A model generated the notes under the pieces. The model made no database searches. It saw nothing but the letters and a program-made list of their open reading frames with translations, and was not told the DNA's origin. DNA of 64,000 nt from Latrodectus hesperus (lineage: Eukaryota; Arthropoda; Arachnida; Araneae; Theridiidae), in contig JAJQOW010000024.1 of assembly GCA_037975125.1 (NCBI GenBank), positions 1,368,606 to 1,432,605 on the forward strand. Direction: 5' to 3'. Of the stretch, positions 17,130-33,600 are shown piece by piece. The position numbers and the translations under genes were made by a program. Within the stretch, counting starts at the first letter, position 1, and each line of letters begins with the position of its first letter.

Positions 17130-17179
17130 TTATCAGTACTGGTCCTGGAGTGTCCTGAAGCAGCCGGTTCACTCGTCAT
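17130..17179 (-). CDS. Predicted first coding exon of an unidentified gene, possibly a transcription factor
   Basis: ATG at 17179-17177 opens MTSEPAASGHSRTSTD and reaches a good donor, ATAA|GTGAGT, after two bases of the next codon (phase 2). Read without splicing, the frame stops two bases later at TGA. Joined to the exon starting at 16171 it continues in frame as DKLFMNEMDIFPEL. The exon sits at the edge of a GC-richer block with a GAGAGAGAGA run just upstream, as expected for the start of a gene. Support is the splice consensus, the phase match and the composition; there is no homology evidence. Translation could instead begin at either Met in the next exon. Confidence 0.5.
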
Positions 17180-17530
17180 TTTGGACTAGGGATGGAGAGA
17201 GAGAGAGTGCGACCACCGGGCGTACGGAGAGAGACGAGCCCTGTGTATGTGCAGGGGCCACCGAATACGAAAAACCACTGCGTGTTTACGTTGGCCGGTC
17301 AATGAACTGCGCGAGAGAGAGGCTCATCTGGGGGAAGCCCTTTTGCTTCTTCATCTTAATCGGAAGAGAAAAAGAAAGAGCGGAGGAATGGAAGAGGGTG
17401 GGGAACGAGAGCCGGTTTCAACGGTGGTTGGGTAGAAGAGTTGGTCAGGGGAGGAGCCGAATCTCAAATGCAACTCCCGGATTGCCGGAAGAGGGAATTT
17501 TTCCGGAGGCAGGATGTGATACGACGAGGA
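17180..17530 (-). promoter_or_regulatory. Putative promoter / 5'UTR block, GC-richer, with GAGA runs
   Basis: This is one of the most GC- and CpG-rich stretches of the window, directly upstream of the predicted minus-strand ATG. It contains GAGAGAGAGA at about 17193-17206 and several CG-rich words (GACCACCGGGCGTACGG, TGCGCGAGAGAGAGG). The position and composition suit a promoter and untranslated leader. I see no clear TATA box and cannot place a start site. Open frames across it on the plus strand look like products of composition. Confidence 0.45.
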
Positions 17531-17969
17531 AAAATTCTCCCGTGAAGGGAAAAGATGATTTGACGCGAATACTGATAATTTTTTTTTTTAAATATTCCCC
17601 GAAGTGAAATAAATTTTCATCGTAAATTTTTGGGCATTTTCTCAATTTAAAAATAAATATCAATATGTTTTTAGAATTGTGCACTTTAACATTTCCGAAG
17701 CAAGGGAAAATAACATATTACCAATCAAGAAAAGAATTATATTAATTTTATATTCAAAAATTTATGAATGTATTAATTTATAATTTTGTCTTTCGTCTTA
17801 TGTTCAACAATATGTTAACATCATGTGAACCTAATTCTTCCCATGAAAAATATTTCGGTGAAAAGAAGAGTAAAATATATTTAAAAGAGTATATCCCTTT
17901 TAACTGACATTTTTCCAGTGTTGTTTTGTTAAAAAGGATATTTGATAACATCTAAAGCTAAATATACTG

Positions 17970-18890
17970 TGACTATATACAAATGTATAATCGAAAAGTA
18001 CTCTAAATAGTCGCATGAAACAAAATGTAATTTATTAATCAAAATTAGTTTCATTTCCATCAAATATTCTCCTGCGACTTCAATATATTTCTGTAACGCT
18101 AATTTTAAACGCTAGTGAAGATGCATTTACAAGTATGGAAATAGGAAAATTTCGCCTAGTATCATGCCAGGAGAATATGGTGTTTCTGAGGTCGTATTTG
18201 TTGAATGCCTTTTTTCAAAAATTGACGTTTAATAATAAGTGTAATATAAGACACACAATATCCTTTTAAAAAATCCATGAGCTTTCTGGCTACATTTTAG
18301 GGTGTTTTCAGTTAATTGCTTCGTATAAATGTCGCACACACACAAAACGCTCAAATAATAGTTCTATTGAACACCTGCTCACTCGGTAGGAATTTATAAT
18401 TCACAATCCTATGAAAATCAATGAAAATAGTCAACATTACTATTATTTTTAAGCACTTTCAGTGTTTTAAATCTTGCTTCACTTTTTAACTCAGGACTGG
18501 TTACAGGAAAGCTTGCTGGTGCAATAACAACAATAACAACCATTTTACTTGATTGTTGATCTATTTCTGTATTAAAAATACTAGATTCAAGATTCATCAT
18601 TAGTAATAATTTGACTTGTGCAAACATCTCTAAAGCCATTTGAGCACATTGTTGTTTTTACATTAAATTCAAAGTTCTTGGAATAACTCTAAAAGCGAAG
18701 CGACCTCAAGGATTTTTTAAAATTGCCTAACCAGAATCAAACGATATAGTATCTTTTATTCGAAAGATATGTAATAATCTACCAATTTCCGGACAGCTAT
18801 GGTTGTCGTTAACTAAAATGGATGGTCTACCAAATTGTTTATCATGTTCGATGGATCCTCTACTATCTTTGGACTTTTTATAATAACAAT
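17970..18890 (-). pseudogene. Decayed mariner-type transposase
   Basis: Minus-strand frames contain, from high to low coordinate, a GSIEHDKQFGRPSILVND-like helix region near 18,860, an IPRTLN block near 18,670, QMALEMFAQ and EIDQQSSKM near 18,560-18,640, and TPYSPGM with a FLFP block near 18,150. These resemble, in order, the mariner SIEDDxRSGRP linker, the VPRxLT segment, the ESWxYxYDPETKxQSSxW region and the PYSPDLAPCDFFLFP region. Many stops and shifts interrupt it. The first catalytic Asp block is degraded and the segment between the two catalytic Asps is largely missing. Ends were not defined. Confidence 0.65.
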
Positions 18891-21519
18891 CTAACATTGT
18901 ATTTTTTTTAAATAAAAAGTTGTCTTTAAAGGATTTTCAAAATGTTTTCTTTGTCTGTATAGCTGCAATTTTGTTGCTAATATGGATTTAAATGGATGTT
19001 ATTAAATGTATCAAAACCTTGTCTTTTGTTTCATATAGTGTGCACCTAGTGTAATGGAAGATGGTGCCGCACCACCATGTTTTTCTGTCCCTACTCTTGA
19101 GTTGGGATCTGCCAATTGGATAGAAGCAGGTAGGTGGGAGTCATCGTAATTTATGAACAGGAAACAAGCAGAAAACCCCATAATACTTGGCCTTCCAGAC
19201 GTATTATTTCACTTGGAAGAGATTGAGTCGACTAAATATTTAACTTGCATCATGGAAGATGTTGTAATACTATACAAAGAATTAGGTAATTATTTAGGAC
19301 CATGAGCTGTGGCAGAACTGTATTTTCTGGTCAATATGGTGGGAATTTAAAGGGAGATGATAAAATGGATTTAGTTTTCTAGTCGTACTCAGTGATTGAA
19401 TATCAACATTGTCCAGTGATTTTCAAATGTTGTCCCTATATTTCTCTAGTCTTTACTCTAGTTGTCTCTATTCTTCAAAGAATGTCATCTTCAAATGTAT
19501 TTAAAGGCAAATAAATTCATTCGAGTGACTGGCAGTAGGGATATTTTCCCCTGCTCTCGTTGTTGTTGTTCAGAAAGGAAGGCTACCTAGTTGTATTGAT
19601 TTCTAATCTTATAATGTTCTAGTATTGATTGGATAAATTGCAGCCTAGAATATTCTTTTGATTATTATTCTCACTTCATTCTAAAAAAAGAGGGACACTT
19701 TTAAATTTCAAATCGTCTTCTATAAAAAATGGAAGCGAATATTTTCAAGGTAGCCCCACATTGACAATATTGAGTTTCTAAGGAATTGAAGCAATAAGAG
19801 GAATTAAAACTTTTTGAGAAATTAAATTATTTTGTTATATGTTTGTCGATTTTTATTGTGAATTGTCAGTGATTATAATTTACTTAAAATTATCCACTTC
19901 TAAAGGTAGTTTAAGCTGATTCATCCACATTTATTAGTTTTTCAAAATATTCAGAAATTTCGTAAAATAGTTTTTGCTCCCAATTTTAAGAACTAAGACA
20001 GATGAATTCTGATACATAATTTTATAATTAAGTGTATATAACTTTTATTATTCAATTTTTAACTTCATATAAAGTTTCTAAATAAATATAAATTTTTAAA
20101 ATAATTGCAATAATTTTTTAAAAATTAAATTAACAAATAATGGAACAATAACAATAGCAATAAACAATTAATGATATCTCTCAAAGTTGTTTTTAAGAAA
20201 TAAAAGTAAATTAAAATAAGAGGTTTAAATATTTATACATTTTTTAAATAATTCATGAAACATTAAATAAGAATTTAATATTTTAAACAGACTTTAAAAA
20301 ATAATATAAGAATATAATATTTTAAATAAACTAATTCCTGTCATTTATTTTTATTCAAGAGATAAAAGGAAAAATATAAAATAAATTCAAAATGAACAGA
20401 AATATAAATGATATCTTTGCGTTATACATTGTACACAAAATACAACTTTATTTAATATTTAAATTTAATGATTCCATTACATAATATAAAGTAAATGATA
20501 AATTTAAATATTTCTCATTTATTTTAAACAAGAATTTAAAAATGACTTTTTTATATAAAGGGAACATTGTGTTAGTGATATGAAACTGTTAATGATATTA
20601 GAGCCTTAAAACATGTTTTATTATAATTGCATTATGTGTTTTATTCTAAAAATTGTATAGAGATAGCCAAGTGTTAGCTAGCCCTTATATTTGAATTATG
20701 TGTTTTATTCTAATTGAAATTGTATAAAGCTAGCCAAGTGTTTTTGTATTGACATGAATAAATAACAGTCATGAAATTCAATCCGTTCATTTAGAAAGAA
20801 TACATATTTTAAAACTATACATAAATGCTTTTAAAGAAAATATTCGAAGAAAAGTATTTATTGATCAGAGCTCTTTAAATAGCCTTGTTATTAAAGAAAC
20901 ATTAATCAAATAACTACAAGATCATAAACAATGGTAAATATAGTAATGAATTAAATAACGTGTATTTAAGATACACTTTATTCAACTACATGTTTCCTTT
21001 GAGCCTATTTGGTTTGTTTATCGATCTACTGTCATTTTCTGTATTCGAGAGCTAAGTAGATCAGATCCTACATTTTGAAATTGATTCATGAATGCTTGCA
21101 AACAGGCCCTACTTTTAAGTTAATTTGTCAGTGGATCTTGTTGAGTTTTTTTGTTTTACATGGGCTTATTATAGTGGGATCTACACCTTAAAGGGAATTT
21201 GGAGCCACTACACATATACATGAATGAGGTAGAGGTCGATACTACAAATTGTTGAATTGAAAAGTAGTCTGTTAACAGTTAAACTCTAACCATTTCTATT
21301 TTTCTCGACACCTATGAAAATTTATGTACACGCATACAGTTTTAAAGTCTATATTTGATTATTTTAATACAAATTTTGTATTAGTTATATTATTTAATTC
21401 TAATTTTAATAAAAAAATATTATAATTAATAAAAAAATTAAAAATATTATTATTATAATTTGAAAGTAATGCTAGAATTTCTTCTATTTTTTTTATATAT
21501 ATTCGTTATATATGTGAAA
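18891..21519. other. Intergenic DNA with patchy GC-richer segments
   Basis: The 19,040-19,560 part is less AT-rich, with words such as GATGGTGCCGCACCACCATG, but it has no frame or repeat I recognise. The remainder is anonymous AT-rich DNA with the tandem duplication at 20.6 kb. Confidence 0.4.
20631..20743. repeat. Diverged tandem duplication, unit about 64 bp
   Basis: ATTATGTGTTTTATTCTAA starts both copies (20631 and 20695), and both end with AGCCAAGTGTT. The second copy has a few inserted bases. The surroundings are anonymous AT-rich DNA. Confidence 0.8.
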
Positions 21520-22010
21520 AAATAATGGTGTGTACATATGTTTTTCTTTGCCAAATGAAACGAGGTACCAAGCGGAGCAAATGGGATTTTTTTTTTAGTT
21601 ATGAAATTATTGATGGTGCCATATGCGTATTAAAAGAGGATGGTCTCAAAGCCGGAAGTAATCGTCCATGTATCACGAACGGAAATAAGAGTGCGGGAAT
21701 TCGAAAGGGGTAGGCTGAAAAAAAGAACGAGTTACAAGTTGGAGGTGCGGAAGGGGTGGTCTTAACCTAGTTCCCAAACAATCATGCCGAGACAGATGTT
21801 ACCCCTTTCATAAACTCTCCAGGTATTCCAGCACCGGTATTCACGAGTGCATACTCTCCATCCCCTATTCCAACCCCCAACCACTTTCTTGCATTAGTGA
21901 AAGCACGATAAGAAAGTGGATCACTAACCTTTTTGTGACCCGTAAAGCATTAGGGGAAATTCGCGCCCTTTTCCTGGATCACTCTCCCAAACATCAAGAA
22001 TTTTTAGGTA
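21520..22010. other. GC-richer island of unknown nature
   Basis: About 490 bases of balanced composition with several CG dinucleotides (GTATTCCAGCACCGGTATTC, CGTAAAGCATTAGGGGAAAT). A 62-codon plus-strand frame at its left edge has no recognisable features. It could be an exon, an old repeat or a regulatory block; nothing decides this. Confidence 0.3.
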
Positions 22011-22727
22011 ACAGTTGCATGAGAATAACTTTCCTTACTAAGTGAAAGCTACTGCAAACTTGTTGTATTACTATGTTGGTAAATCCATTTGTTTAATAAC
22101 AAAAAAGCGAGTACGTTAAAAGTTCCGTAAGGTCCAATGGTTCTTTGCTGAGATGTCATGAAGCTGCAAGAAGGATGCTAGCCCAAATATCGAAATAGTC
22201 CCTCGACCATGGCTTAAAATTATTAGATAATCAGCAATATTAAATAGTCAGCAGAAAAAGACAGTCATAAATATATCGCAATATTTTAAAATAATCTAAC
22301 CTACATCACTTTCCTTAGAAACAATTGCAAACTTCTGATCTAAAATACCTATTTTCTCAGGTATGGAAAGAGGAAACACAACAAATAGAATACCTTTTTG
22401 ACCTATTCCTAATTTTTTAGTAATGAATTATCTTGATTTTCTAACGAATTTATTTCACATAAATGTAATACGTATCGAATGATTTATTGAAAAATACATT
22501 TGAATCTGCTGAGTCAAAATACTGAGTATCAAAGAATTTGTTAGACATTGGCAATAGAATTTAATGATAACACTGATAAATAGGGTGTTTTAGTCTATGA
22601 AAATAAAGTTGTGTGTAAAACGTAACCTTATGCTTGAATTTAAATCTGCAATCAGAATATTTCTATCAACTACAAATTTTGCGTAATTGTATTTTTCTTT
22701 GCGATTCTCTCATGAAATGCTTAAATA

Positions 22728-24139
22728 CACTACTGGCCATTAAAATTGCTACACCAAGAAGGAATGCAAATAACAGAACGATATTTATTGGACACATACA
22801 TTATAGTGGAAAGAACAAGTGATTAGATTTACAGGAAATTAGGCTGTATAGATCTTGAGAAATCAGTACCCAGAGCAGCCACCTCTGGCTGCAATAACAG
22901 CATTTATCCGGCTAGGCATGGAGTCAAACAGAGATTGTATGGCATGTACGGGGATCTCAGTCCATGCAGCTTCAACACTATGCCACAGTTCATCGACAGT
23001 AGTGGATGGTAAGTGATGGCGTGCAAATCGCTCGGCAACCATTGACCACACGTTCTCAATTGTTGACAGATCAAGAGAACGTGCTGGCCAGGGTAACAGT
23101 CGAACCTGTTCTGTATCAAGGAAGTTCAGAACAGTACGGGCAACATGCGTATCCTTGCATTATCCTGTTGAAACAAAGCATTAGGGAGGCCTCGAAGATA
23201 GGGCAGAGCCACGGGCCTTAACACATCGGAAATGTAACGGTTGCAGTTCAAAGTGCCGGTAATGCGAACAAGAGGTGATCGAGACGTGTATCCAATGGCA
23301 CCCCATACCATAACTCCAGCAGATGGGCCAGTATGGCGATGTCCAATGCAAGCTGGCAATGCTCGTTCTCCCCGATGCCTCGTAACACGGATGCGGCCAT
23401 CATGGTCCTGTATACAGAACCGAGATTCATCTGTAAAGATGACGTGATGCCATTTCCGCGTCCAGGTTCGTCGCTGATCACACCATTGAAGGCGCTCCTG
23501 TGACGCAGCGTCAATGGTAGACGAAGCCATGGTCACCGTGCAGACAATCCATACTGCTGCAAACGTCGTCGAACTGTTCGAGCAGAAACTTGTTGCCTTG
23601 CAAATGACTCCATTTCTCGACTCATGGTTCGTGACGTGGCTGTACGATCCCTTGTGACCATGCGGATAAGATATCTGTCTTTTCTGCTGTTAGTGATGGG
23701 GGGTCGCTGAGATCCTGCATGACGCTCCGTATGATTGTCCTGAACCCATCGATTCCATATTCTGCTAACAGTCATGGGGTCTCAACCGACGCGAGCAGCA
23801 ATATTGCGGTACGATAAACCGCAATCCCGGTAGGCTATAATCCTTCCCCGATCAAAGTCAGACACGTATAGACACTGATAGGCATTTCTTCTTCTTACAC
23901 GAGGCATTACAACAACTTTCTTTGCTGAAAACAACGTTGAAACGAAAATTGAGTATGAGAAAACTGCTGTCAAGTCTCTGGTTTTATACATATTGTAGAT
24001 GTCGCTACTGTCGCCTGCTTTCTATGAATGCTCTGAAAATCTAATCATTTGCATATAACAGCAAGTTCTACCTGTCATGCAAATTTCACGTGTGTGGTGT
24101 GCCACTTTCCTGGTGTTGTTATTTTAATGGCCAGTAGTG
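22728..24139 (-). mobile_element. Tc1-like DNA transposon, 1.4 kb, with terminal inverted repeats and TA target duplication
   Basis: Both ends carry the same 19-bp inverted terminus CACTACTGGCCATTAAAAT; similarity continues imperfectly for about 15 bp (TTGCTACACCAAGAAG at the left, AACAACACCAGGAAAG at the right). TA dinucleotides at 22726-22727 and 24140-24141 flank it, the Tc1/mariner target-site duplication. The body holds a broken transposase on the minus strand. With intact ends it could in principle have been mobilised by transposase supplied from another copy, but that is inference. Confidence 0.93.
22863..23907 (-). pseudogene. Broken Tc1-type transposase (DD34E-like)
   Basis: The start at 23907 gives MPRVRRRNAY and a helix-turn-helix region (SDFDRGRIIAYRDCGLSYRN, then MTVSRIWNRWVQ). 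The catalytic blocks are recognisable: FTDESRF for the first Asp, FQQDNAR for the second and LSTIENVWSMVAERF for the Glu. The C-terminus reads NAVIAARGGCSGY, the family's usual ending. At least four lesions break it: in-frame TGA codons at 23784-23782 and 23535-23533, a frameshift near 23,490 and another near 23,150. Both TGAs sit where an Arg codon CGA would be expected, consistent with C-to-T decay. It is not translatable as one protein. Confidence 0.9.
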
Positions 24140-24739
24140 TACTTAGTCAGAAATGACTAATGTATGTAAAATAATATTTTAAGTGATTTATTTGTGTATA
24201 ATATGGGCACGTAAATAGTATACACCATTTTATATTGTTGAAAATTTTATGCATATCTTAATAAAGGAAATGTGGTGATTTCGTCTGGAACATCTTCGCA
24301 ACACAATGACAGATAGCTGTCATGTGCACAAAGCTCCCTGCATTTTAGTGGAGCTTTATAAACGTGACGGATTACACAGGTTGTCTTTGTATAAAAATCC
24401 AGTAAGATTGAATTCTATTCTATATTTTATAAATTTGTAAATATGCATGTTAAAGAGTTGCTTTAATCACACATAACTTTTGTTATATGCATGGGAATAT
24501 ATTTTACATTAAATAATCTCATATTTTTATTCTAGCTGTAAGTACGGAATCAAAATATGGAGAGGACTTCTCATATGTGCAGCTCATAATGTGTGAGATA
24601 AGTGATTAGTTGATTTCGGAGGTTTTAGGCGCATAGAAGCTCTCTTTTCCATATTCATGGTGTGACGTAAAACTTATTGATAATTTATTGTTCTGTTGTT
24701 TCTACAAAAGTTGCTCTCTATAGGATTTTCATGTATTCC

Positions 24740-25560
24740 ATCCTACTAAGAATTGAAGATGAGTTGAAAGGTGAGGAAGATAGCAATGTTCAAGATAGTG
24801 AACTAAAACATGTAAAGATAAGCTTATTGAAGCAAGTAAAATCTCCTATGAACCTCATTTTTTACCTAAATCTGACCTTGTCCGGAACTTGAAACAATCC
24901 AACAGCCGGACCAAACTTTTGAGTTTATATATCTCATAGGCAGGAATTTCCTGCAGATTAACAATAACTTGCGTTTTTTTTTTCATAAAAGTCAGAAACA
25001 GTTTAAGGAGTTCGTTTCATAGAAAATAATTTTGTGTATTGCAACAATATTTGTGATGTGATGGATGTAATTGAACATGAGTATTAAACGACGGAGTTAA
25101 CCCATTCATTGACTGACTCAACACAAAATCAGTTTGAAATTTATTCGCTGATACAGTGGGAATAAATAAATTTCCTTTTGTATCGTTAACTTTTGCAATT
25201 TATATAAAGAAAATTTATGAAACTATGAAGATCATGCAGGAAAAATTCAATGTCACTAGTTTTTTGGACAATATATTACAATTTAAAAATCATTACATTA
25301 TTAATAGGCTTACAGATCGTTGTACTGAATTTTGTTGGCTTTTGCGCAATGAAATAACAGGGAGGAAAAACTGTTACAATCATAAGAAATGACTGAAATG
25401 AGAGAACTACATAAAATTAGGAGTCCCCAAAAATCTTTAATTGACGATGAAGGAGATTTGGCGAATCGTTAAACGAAGTTCCTTGTAAGTCATTGAAAAA
25501 TTTATGCGACATTCTTAAGAAATCATAAAATTACTGAATTACCATGAGATTCTAAGTAAA
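24740..25560 (+). pseudogene. Decayed repeat-encoded protein of an uncharacterised arthropod family
   Basis: Scattered plus-strand fragments keep a recurring order: an SDLVRNLKQSNSRTK-like block near 24,870-24,930, ENNFVYCNNICDVMDV near 25,030, then FPFVSLTFAIYIKKIYETMK with CTEFCWLLRNEI at 25,160-25,370. I recall this order (a DLVRDLxLSK block, CNNxxGLM, a phenylalanine-cysteine-rich block) from a large family of unnamed, repeat-associated arthropod proteins. Stops and shifts separate the fragments, so it is non-functional. The assignment rests on memory of the pattern and needs a translated search. Confidence 0.45.
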
Positions 25561-29834
<4,274 letters not shown>

Positions 29835-30114
29835 GTATTCATTGTGTAATCTGTACCATTTCAAACAACATTATAATGAAAAATATATTTAAATAATATG
29901 CTTGATTAAGAAAAATAAAGACGTTAAAAGATGTGTTAGATTATGAGGTAGCTCAGAGGAAAAATTGCGCAAATTTTACTTCTGCTTCAAAATATTTAAA
30001 AATAAGTCCATAATTTGAACAAATAAATAGTCATCTCTCACTGGAATAAGATCTAATATCTTAACATAAAGTTAATGAAAATCCCGAAACATAGAAAAAA
30101 GTTTTTTTTTAATC

Positions 30115-30425
30115 CAATGGCGGGCACACAAGGGTGACTGAACCCTATGCCACAATAAGGCCAGAAACTGCTACTCATTTATCGTTACCCAGCGAGCACC
30201 TGTGAACCAAGTCACAGAGGCGAGTAGTGTTACCCGCGCCATACCACCACAAACCCGTTTATAGGGTGGGCCACATTCATACAACATCACAGAAGAAAGG
30301 ACAGAGAAACACATAGAGAACAGCGAAGGAAAGAAACATCCATGCCCGAACCGGGATTAGAACCCGGGACCAACAGCTCAGGAGTCAGGAACGCTAACCA
30401 CTCAGCCAATCGGTCGGTGCACACA
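30115..30425 (-). repeat. tRNA-derived SINE, family 1, copy B
   Basis: The minus-strand head has TGGTTAGCGTTCCTGACTCC and GGGTTCTAATCCCGG boxes and the same CATGCCCGAACCGGGATT segment (plus-strand sense) as copy A. The body segment reads CCCGTTTATAGGGTGGGCC on the plus strand. It lies between two long TA arrays. The B-box differs from copy A by one base (CTAATCC for CGAATCC). Confidence 0.72.
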
Positions 30426-30466
30426 CATAGAAAAAAGTAGATATTTATATGGTAAGTTTTCCAAAG

Positions 30467-30598
<132 letters not shown>

Positions 30599-30650
30599 TG
30601 GAAAACTTGAATGGTTTTGGTTTTGGAGAGAGAGAGGTGTACACACACAT

Positions 30651-33600
30651 TATACTTAATTTTTTTGTTAGTTTATTAGTTTTAACTTAAAGCACAAGAA
30701 TCTCAAAATTCAAAATACGGAGCTTGATCTAAGTGAAACAAACAATGCCATTCCATTAGAGTTTTTGAAAGTTAAACGTATTTCATAACAAAATAAGAAT
30801 TTATTATTATATGAAGTACGAGAAGAAGAGGAACGTATTGAGAAGAGAGAAAAATAAATAGTTGTAATTGTTCTTATATGCTATAAGATGTAAAATATTA
30901 GAAACATGCATGAATGGGATTTTGATGTTTTTTTGATGTTTATATAAATTGAGATTGTGTTTACCTAAAAAGTTGATAATGGAAATAAAAATCATAAATA
31001 AATGTAACTAACGCTATTTTTGCTCTGAAAGCTGTAAAAATGTTGTAGTGCTTTTAAAGTAGTTAGATATTTTACTAATAGGTGACACTTTTGTCACAAA
31101 AAAACTGTATTATGTGTTTACACATTTATCCTTTATAAGCAGTCTTTGCAGTTACATCACAATTTTTCACAATATCTACAACAATGTTTAAATTATATGA
31201 ATGAAACAAACGTAAAAGGAAATTTTTGTGATTTTTCTGAATGTGTCTGTGGAAACAAAAGCACCTATGTTTCTTAAATCGACTTTAAAGTTCGTTTTAA
31301 TTGGCAGAATTAAATCAAAATACATTTCTCATCAATGTAGTCTTAATGTCTAAAATGTAATTACGAAATGTAAGATGGTGTGAGTAGGTAGATCAGTTCA
31401 TAAAGTTTCCAGCAAGTGAATAATATTTCATTCTCCCAAAATGTTCCTCAAAGAAAGTAAAAAACCTGTTTTATGCGTTGTGGTCGGGCCCCTTCTTGCA
31501 TGAACTAAGAACCTTATTTATCCTTCTACATTTACTATATCGTGGAGAATTATTCGAAAACTGTTCCGTACCTCCACTACAATTTGTGCGCACTCGAGAT
31601 GGTTCCTTGTAAAAGAAGACGCCAACAGCAGCCTTGAAATTAAAACAATATTTTTTGGAAAATGAAAGTATTTTGCTAAATATCCTGTTACGAGCTTTCA
31701 GTATTCTGAAATCATCAATCCGAAGCAAATCACTCAGTATTTTTTTCAATTTGAAATAGCTTTAAACTAAAAAATCTCAGCTCAAAATATTAGGAAGCAT
31801 TTTGAAACATTTAAAAAATCTCATTCCCGGAGTAACTGCTATTAGTTTGAAGTTAACAACACTGAAACACAATCCATCTATTGAAAGGAGTCAAAAAAGT
31901 TTTCTATTCGATGCATTTTGCTATTTTAAGAGAAAAAATAGGTATTTTTTCCTGCGATAATCGAATACTAGAAAAATATATTGTTACACAGAATACAAAA
32001 TTTTACTTATTTCTATTATTTGAGCTAATTTTTCTCGCACTTAAAAAAATGAAGATTTTCATAACCCTGGACCACTCTTCTTTTAGATTTTGAAACTAAA
32101 GCTTATTTTTGTCGTTATTATTTTTATTTAGTTTTGAATATTTTATATCAGATTTTCACAGAATTCAAAATTAAGCTTATTATTTCATTCTTCTGCTTAT
32201 CTTTGTTCTCGAGTTATTTAATTTTAAAATATGGAACCTCATTGTGAGCAGATATATAAAATATTTACAAGTTAAAAAAATATGAACATAAAAATTCAAG
32301 GAAATATTAACTTTGATATTTTAAAATTCAGAGGAAAAGAAATTTTAGTCTCTATCAATTTTTTATATCCTGCAGTTTTGTTATTTCCGCGAAAAATAAA
32401 TATTTTTATTGTTGAATTTTAATCAACGAAGATTTATATCAGATGCGTTCTCTCATTTACAGTTGCGTATATAGTTAAAATTATACTAAGTTTATTTTCC
32501 GATTTAAAGCAAATCTGTAATAAAAAATTACATTTTTTAAAAAAAATTCTTTTGGAAAAATTCTTGCTGATTTCGAGCGAACAGTAAATTGTTAGTCAAA
32601 AGCATTTGCAAATAGTTTTATTCAAGAAAAAAATTTCAGGAAATAAGTTAATTAAAAAATGCTTCCACTTTTTATTGAAGGAGTAATATCAATAAAAACA
32701 ATAAGAAATTAGGTATATGTACTCCTTCGCTTCATTACAATGAATTTATAGCTTACACCTGACTTATTACGTGTTTTTATTTAGTTTTCATTTTGAGGAG
32801 AAATACGTGTACCTGGAATTCGGGAATACTGAATAGCTATGAACTTAGGAAGCAAATATTAAACTAATGCGATCAAAATAGAATCAGAGCATTTGTAAGA
32901 CATTTTTTGTACATGGCATAGCGAAATAAATAAAAACTCTATGAATAAAAAAATCACTTCTAATTGAAATTTCAATTTAAACTGGGAACAAGAAATCCTA
33001 CTATTTAATAAATTAAAATGGATATATTACAAAACGTTTTTAAGTTCTAGTCTAGTTATGAACTGAAAAAACAAACATTAAATTTAGTGATAAAAGGGAA
33101 GCAACTTACAAGATTTTTTCCAATATGGCGTACCTAAATATGCAAAAATCTAAGTTATTGAAAAAAAAAATCATTTTGGATTGAGGTTTCTGTTTAAATT
33201 TCATGTGATATAGGGTAAACATGAAAATATGAAGTTAAGCAGTTTAATACATATAAAAATATACACATTACCAAATAATTTAATTTACAACTCCCTAAAA
33301 TGATATTTTTTATCACGAAATGAAGTCTTATTTACAGAATAGATAAAAACAAGTTGAATGAAGTATATAATACTTGAAAACTCTCTTTAGCTAAGAAGTT
33401 ATTGAATTCTTAAGTTAGAATTCTCTTTCATCGATAGTTTAATGCATTTCTGAGTGATGACATATTGGAGAAGGTGAAAACGCTTTCTCACTAAAAAGAG
33501 AGGGAAAAAAATTCCTTTTCAAAAAAATTAAAAAAGTCAGCAAACATTATTATTTTTTTATTTAAAAACTATATGGGTATGTAGAGTATTCGCATTGCTG

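Noticed and set aside
17113..17607. 164-codon plus-strand frame
   Set aside because: Lies antisense over the predicted first exon and promoter block of the minus-strand gene; long because of GC-rich composition.
23006..23447. Plus-strand frames across the Tc1 element
   Set aside because: They are antisense shadows of the broken transposase on the minus strand.
31471..31749. 92-codon minus-strand frame
   Set aside because: Part of it is less AT-biased, but there is no family match, no splice structure and no supporting neighbour.
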